From the NCBI GenBank assembly GCA_021782065.1, contig JAJXVQ010000013.1, forward strand, positions 1-16,087: a stretch of DNA of 16,087 nucleotides, read 5' to 3'. The notes under the pieces are model-generated. The model searched no databases. It was not told the DNA's origin and worked only from the letters and a program-made list of their open reading frames with translations. Position 1 is the first letter of the stretch, and each line of letters begins with the position of its first letter. This DNA comes from Pseudomonadota bacterium (GTDB taxonomy: Bacteria; Pseudomonadota; Gammaproteobacteria; UBA1113). This document shows, in pieces, positions 13,050-16,087 of the stretch. The translations under genes and the position numbers were made by a program.

Positions 13050-14341
13050 ACGGCATACAAAAAGATTTAACTATACCTATTATAGCCCGCGTTGAAGGCG
13101 AAGGCGCTTTGCATTTAAAAATTCATGAAGGCAAAATCAGTCAATTGGAATTATCCATTTACGAGCCACCGCGTTTATTTGAAAAATTTCTAGAAGGCCG
13201 CGCGCCGAATGAGGTCATCGATGCAGTAGCTAGAATTTGTGGCATCTGCCCCGTGGCGTATCAAATGAGTGCTGTGCAAGCCATGGAACATATTTTCGAA
13301 ATGCCGGTCAGCCCGTGGGTACATGAGATGCGACGGTTATTTTATTGTGGCGAGTGGATAGAAAGTCATGCTTTACACATACATATGTTGGCCGCCCCTG
13401 ACTTTTTGAGATATCCATCGGTGATTGCGATGGCCAAGGATCACCCCGACATCGTCAAGCGTGGCATGCATTTACATGGTTTAGGATTAATGTTAATGAC
13501 TTTACTGGGCAAACGCTCCGTGCACCCCGTAGGCGCTTGTGTAGGCGGTTTCTACGCTGCCCCTAAAGTGAGTGCCGTACAAGAAGTATTGGCGCAATTT
13601 AAAAAGTCTCTACCTTTGGCGCAAGAATTGGTTCTATGGTCGGCGTCCTTACCCCTGGCAAAAGTAACCCAAGAATTTACTTCCGTGTGCTTGCGTCATC
13701 CGCAGGAATATCCCATGAACGAAGGCCGTATTGTCTCTGATCGCGGCTTAGACATAGACATCAGCGAGTTTGATAACTATCTTAAAGAATCGCAAGTACC
13801 TTATTCCACGGCCCTTCAATGCCATTTACAAGGAAAATCCTATTTAGTAGGGCCTTTGGCAAGACTTAATTTGAATCATGACTTATTACCGCCTGCGGTA
13901 CATGACCTTTTGAAAGAAGCGAATATAATTTTCCCTAGCCAAAATATGTTTCACAGCGTCATTGCCCGCTCCATAGAAATTTATTATGCGATGTTAGAAG
14001 CCATACGTATTATGGAGCATTACATTTATACGACCACCCCACATAATCCGATGACACCGCGTGCGGGTATAGGTTTTGGCTGCACTGAAGCACCGCGTGG
14101 TTTATTGTGGCATCGTTATGAATTGAATGATTCGGGTTTAGTAGCCTCTTCACGCATCGTACCACCTACTAGCCAAAATCAAGCGCGTATAGAAGAAGAT
14201 TTGTGGCATTCTTTAATGGCATATGGTTTAGATCACAGCGACGACGATCTGCGTTTCCACAGCGAAATGGTGATCCGCAATTACGATCCCTGTATTTCAT
14301 GCTCCACTCACTTTCTACAGTTAAATGTTAAGCGATCATGA
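13046..14341 (+). CDS. hydA: group 3b [NiFe]-hydrogenase large (alpha) subunit, catalytic
   Basis: 431 aa. The L1 motif is RICGICPVAYQM (Cys65, Cys68) and the L2 motif is DPCISCSTH (Cys416, Cys419, His422). These four cysteines hold the Ni-Fe(CN)2CO site where H2 is split or formed. Nine residues follow His422 (FLQLNVKRS), and this tail should be removed by the maturation protease encoded next door once nickel is in place. PIIARVEGEGALHL near the N terminus is the conserved large-subunit opening, and GFGCTEAPRG is another family motif. Overlaps both neighbours through ATGA junctions. CPVAYQ in L1 in place of the CxxCxxxH of uptake enzymes supports group 3b. All catalytic residues are present, so the enzyme should be active if matured. 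Confidence 0.96.
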   Translation: MNGIQKDLTIPIIARVEGEGALHLKIHEGKISQLELSIYEPPRLFEKFLEGRAPNEVIDAVARICGICPVAYQMSAVQAMEHIFEMPVSPWVHEMRRLFYCGEWIESHALHIHMLAAPDFLRYPSVIAMAKDHPDIVKRGMHLHGLGLMLMTLLGKRSVHPVGACVGGFYAAPKVSAVQEVLAQFKKSLPLAQELVLWSASLPLAKVTQEFTSVCLRHPQEYPMNEGRIVSDRGLDIDISEFDNYLKESQVPYSTALQCHLQGKSYLVGPLARLNLNHDLLPPAVHDLLKEANIIFPSQNMFHSVIARSIEIYYAMLEAIRIMEHYIYTTTPHNPMTPRAGIGFGCTEAPRGLLWHRYELNDSGLVASSRIVPPTSQNQARIEEDLWHSLMAYGLDHSDDDLRFHSEMVIRNYDPCISCSTHFLQLNVKRS

Positions 14342-14781
14342 ACAAAATAGCCGTCATCGGCGTGGGTTCTCCTTTTGCCGATGATCACATAGCCTATGGC
14401 GTGATACAACTATTGCAGCAAGAGTCATTTTCTGCTGCTTCCTTACAATATTACGATCGCCCCGGTTGGTATTTATTGGAATACATGCAAGATTTTGATG
14501 TGGTCCATTTGGTCGATGCTGTTATTAGCGATCAACCCATAGGAACTCTGCATCGCTATGACGATATAGACTATTTTAAGACTCAAAACACGCTTTTATC
14601 CAGTCACAGCTTTGGTTTAGCCGAAACTTTATTGCTAGGGCAAAGCTTGAATCAATTACCTGCGCAACTTGTTATTCATGGCATAGAAATTGCGGTGGAT
14701 CCTAGCAATGCAGCGAAATTAAAAGCCGCGTGCGTGACTTTGATGGCGCAGATAAAACAAGAAATTATGCCAGAGCACTAA
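14338..14781 (+). CDS. hydrogenase maturation endopeptidase (M52 family)
   Basis: 147 aa, a usual length for the HybD/HycI-like M52 family. The N terminus IAVIGVGSPFADDHIAYG fits the family's GxGxxxxxDDxxG motif. Residues matching the nickel-probing ligands of HybD are Asp16, Asp60 (HLVDA) and His90 (SSHSFGL). It cleaves the large-subunit C-terminal tail after nickel insertion, so its position as last gene of the operon, overlapping hydA by ATGA, identifies its substrate. No metal cofactor of its own is expected. The usual Gly after DDxx is Ala19, a mild variation. A palindrome ending the operon follows three bases downstream. Confidence 0.92.
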   Translation: MNKIAVIGVGSPFADDHIAYGVIQLLQQESFSAASLQYYDRPGWYLLEYMQDFDVVHLVDAVISDQPIGTLHRYDDIDYFKTQNTLLSSHSFGLAETLLLGQSLNQLPAQLVIHGIEIAVDPSNAAKLKAACVTLMAQIKQEIMPEH

Positions 14782-14783
14782 AA

Positions 14784-14810
14784 AGTATGGGGCACCCCAA
14801 ACTTCTCTTT
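14784..14810 (+). terminator. probable terminator of the hydrogenase operon
   Basis: AGT-a-TGGGG (14784-14792) and CCCCA-a-ACT (14795-14803) are an inverted repeat centred on CA, directly after the protease stop codon, followed by TCTCTTT. The stem is short with a tight loop. On the minus strand it is followed by ACTTTTT, so it might work in both directions. Confidence 0.5.
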
Positions 14811-15200
14811 ACAAAACAGGCTTGCTGTACTAATACTCAAGGCTCTCCTTGACCGAGGCAGGACAAAACCCTTAATTCATAATGCTTTGTACGCAGAAAA
14901 TCCGCAAACTTTCTTTTAAATATTCTTTCAAACTCTGTATCTTGAAGCGTAAAAAGTCACTGAATAAAGTAGACTTTCTTCCTTTTGCACCAAATAAGGG
15001 CCCAATCTTGTTGGCAATAACCGTCAGATTAGGGTTAATTTAACAATTTATTGGCATGTGAGTTGTAAGCTCTTAGACTTAACCTGACACTAGATTCGGC
15101 CCCAATCCTGGTCAGAAAGGGTCAAACCTAAAGTTGTGGTAAAAATACTCGTTATTTTCAAACCTATATTAACGTAGATTTATTTACCAAGTATATTTAC
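14811..15200. other. intergenic stretch without a supported gene
   Basis: AT-rich with no continuous coding frame. On the minus strand a short frame between about 14835 and 14960 (including DTEFERIFKRKF) has some coding-like composition but lacks a start, a ribosome site and any recognisable family; it may be a worn-down gene fragment. Confidence 0.4.
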
Positions 15201-15201
15201 C

Positions 15202-15224
15202 TAAAAATAGGGCTTTCTGCCCTA
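15202..15224 (-). terminator. intrinsic terminator of the small minus-strand gene
   Basis: On the minus strand TAGGGC (15224-15219), an AGAAA loop and GCCCTA (15213-15208) form a perfect 6-bp stem followed by TTTTTAGG. It lies about 80 bases beyond the stop codon of the 85-aa frame, correctly placed and oriented to end its transcript. Confidence 0.7.
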
Positions 15225-15305
15225 CTCTGCTGCCCTGCCCCAAGCGTTAAAAAATCGAAGGTTTTATTTACTCTTGCGCCATAGCATAATTTACAATCAA
15301 AATAC

Positions 15306-15563
15306 TTAGACAAAGTTTTTTACTTCATTCCGCTGATCCAGCGTTACCGGAGTTGAACCATTTTTTATTTCACAGGTAGTCGAGTTTATCGTTACTTTTC
15401 TATTATGAAAAAGCGCTGCTATTTCGTATGGTTCAAGTCCAAGTTTTGATTTAAAATGCTCTGTAGTAACACTAGTAATAAATAATGTTAAAGCAATAGC
15501 GAAAGATGTACTTAATTGGGCTCTACTAAGTTTAGTAAAATTTTCCATCAGAATAACTTTCAA
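15306..15563 (-). CDS. small hypothetical protein (80-85 aa) with one hydrophobic segment
   Basis: No family recognised. The longest form starts at TTG 15563, preceded by GAGAG; an ATG at 15548 gives 80 aa but has no ribosome site, so the start is uncertain. Residues 19-34 (TSFAIALTLFITSVTT) are hydrophobic and follow a basic stretch, so they could be a membrane anchor or uncleaved signal. The remainder is polar with two cysteine-region residues (TTCEIKNG). A sigma70-like promoter directly upstream and an intrinsic terminator downstream make a complete single-gene transcription unit, the main argument that it is real. An IS3-family element has inserted roughly 70 bases upstream of the promoter. 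Confidence 0.5.
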   Translation of the reverse strand: MKVILMENFTKLSRAQLSTSFAIALTLFITSVTTEHFKSKLGLEPYEIAALFHNRKVTINSTTCEIKNGSTPVTLDQRNEVKNFV

Positions 15564-15579
15564 TTTACTCTCTTTTATT

Positions 15580-15609
15580 ATTATATCGTCACGATTATTA
15601 TTAGCTCAA
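15580..15609 (-). promoter_or_regulatory. sigma70-type promoter of the small minus-strand gene
   Basis: On the minus strand TTGAGC (15609-15604), an 18-base spacer and a perfect TATAAT (15585-15580) place the transcript start near 15573, about 10 bases before the TTG start and 25 before the ATG. Confidence 0.6.
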
Positions 15610-15654
15610 AGATTTATCTTTGGCACATTACTATTACCACTATCACTTATGATG

Positions 15655-16087
15655 TGTCAACCCTTTTCCGGACACTTTTATTAACATTTTACTCTACGCT
15701 CTTCAAATACCGCGGGCGCCATATAACCATTGGTTGGATGTAAACGCTTACGGTTATAAAACACTTCGATGTATTCAAATATTACCATTTTAGCCTCTTG
15801 CCTGTTTTTGAACTGAACCTGATGCACTAATCCCGTTTTTAAAGTATGGAAAAAACTTTCTGGCACCGCATTGTCCCAGCAATTACCTTTTCGGCTCATG
15901 CTTTGAATAATGTGGTGTTCTGTGATAGTTTCCCGGTGACTATCACTGGCGTATTGGCTACCACGGTCCGTATGCCAGAGCAAGCCTTTTTTCGGCTTAC
16001 GCGACCATAGCGCCATCAACAAAGCATTGTTTACCAGAGGGGCTTTCATGTTGTCATCCATCGACCAGCCCACCACCCGCCGTGAAA
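15655..16087 (-). mobile_element. IS3-family insertion sequence, right end (continues past window)
   Basis: The element's edge reads TGTCAACCCTTTTCCGGACA from 15655, a typical IS3-family terminal inverted repeat starting TG, 26 bases or fewer from the transposase stop. The other end lies outside the window, so target duplication and subgroup cannot be settled. Confidence 0.85.
15681..16087 (-). CDS. IS3-family transposase OrfB, C-terminal part (truncated by window edge)
   Basis: The frame is open to the window edge (SRRVVGWSMDDNM), so it is the C-terminal part of a longer OrfB, not a 131-aa protein starting at 16076. It belongs to the DDE (RNase H-like) integrase-core family. HTDRGSQYAS carries the second catalytic Asp, and NCWDNAVPESFFHTLK carries the catalytic Glu in its expected 35-residue setting. 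The first Asp lies beyond the window. The C terminus FYNRKRLHPTNGYMAP is also typical (YNxxRxHxxLGxxxP). No frameshift in the visible part, so the copy may be intact. It catalyses copy-out/paste-in transposition and would normally be made as an OrfAB fusion by frameshifting. Confidence 0.94.
   Translation of the reverse strand, partial: SRRVVGWSMDDNMKAPLVNNALLMALWSRKPKKGLLWHTDRGSQYASDSHRETITEHHIIQSMSRKGNCWDNAVPESFFHTLKTGLVHQVQFKNRQEAKMVIFEYIEVFYNRKRLHPTNGYMAPAVFEERRVKC

Noticed and set aside
14835..15010. Minus-strand fragment including DTEFERIFKRKF as a possible broken transposase
   Set aside because: No catalytic motif or clear family signature; too short and lacking a start.

Overview
The window reads as a chromosomal segment of a gammaproteobacterium, most likely a host-associated or intracellular one (Legionellales-like). 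That placement is inference. It rests on two ankyrin-repeat proteins with low-complexity tails, two large repeat-rich coiled-coil proteins with nuclear-localisation-like N termini, abundant decayed mobile DNA, and AT-rich intergenic regions. No rRNA or tRNA gene is present to fix the taxon.

Layout, left to right: (1) Positions 1-2967 carry two paralogous ankyrin genes on the plus strand, each behind a good sigma70-type promoter. Between them lies an internally deleted IS200-type transposase relic. (2) Positions 2968-3095 hold a 128-bp palindromic, MITE-like element abutting the second ankyrin stop codon, followed by a leader with an extended -10 box and stem-loops. (3) Positions 3452-5806 carry hypC-hypD-hypE, the genes that build and deliver the Fe(CN)2CO group of [NiFe]-hydrogenases. 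(4) Positions 5956-10009, on the minus strand, carry two paralogous proteins of 710 and 598 aa. They share a bipartite-NLS-like start, a coiled coil, expanding tandem repeats and a conserved C-terminal domain of about 260 aa that I cannot assign. (5) Positions 10300-14781 carry a tight, overlapping five-gene operon. It encodes the beta, gamma, delta and alpha subunits of a group 3b cytosolic NAD(P)-linked [NiFe]-hydrogenase (sulfhydrogenase type, order hydB-hydG-hydD-hydA) and an M52-family maturation endopeptidase. (6) Positions 14782-15654 are mostly non-coding, with one small minus-strand gene that has its own promoter and terminator. (7) From 15655 to the window edge is the right end of an IS3-family insertion sequence.

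The metabolic genes form one system. HypC/D/E assemble the active-site iron ligands, the endopeptidase trims the large-subunit tail after nickel insertion, and the four structural subunits couple H2 turnover to NAD(P)(H). HypA, HypB and HypF are not in the window and would have to be encoded elsewhere. The two coiled-coil genes sit exactly between hypE and the structural operon, on the opposite strand, so the hydrogenase locus looks split by an accessory insertion.

The most interesting material is the pair of NLS-bearing repeat proteins with their orphan C-terminal domain, and a shared F-box-like motif in the two ankyrin proteins. Both suggest an exported effector repertoire, but no secretion evidence is visible in the DNA itself.
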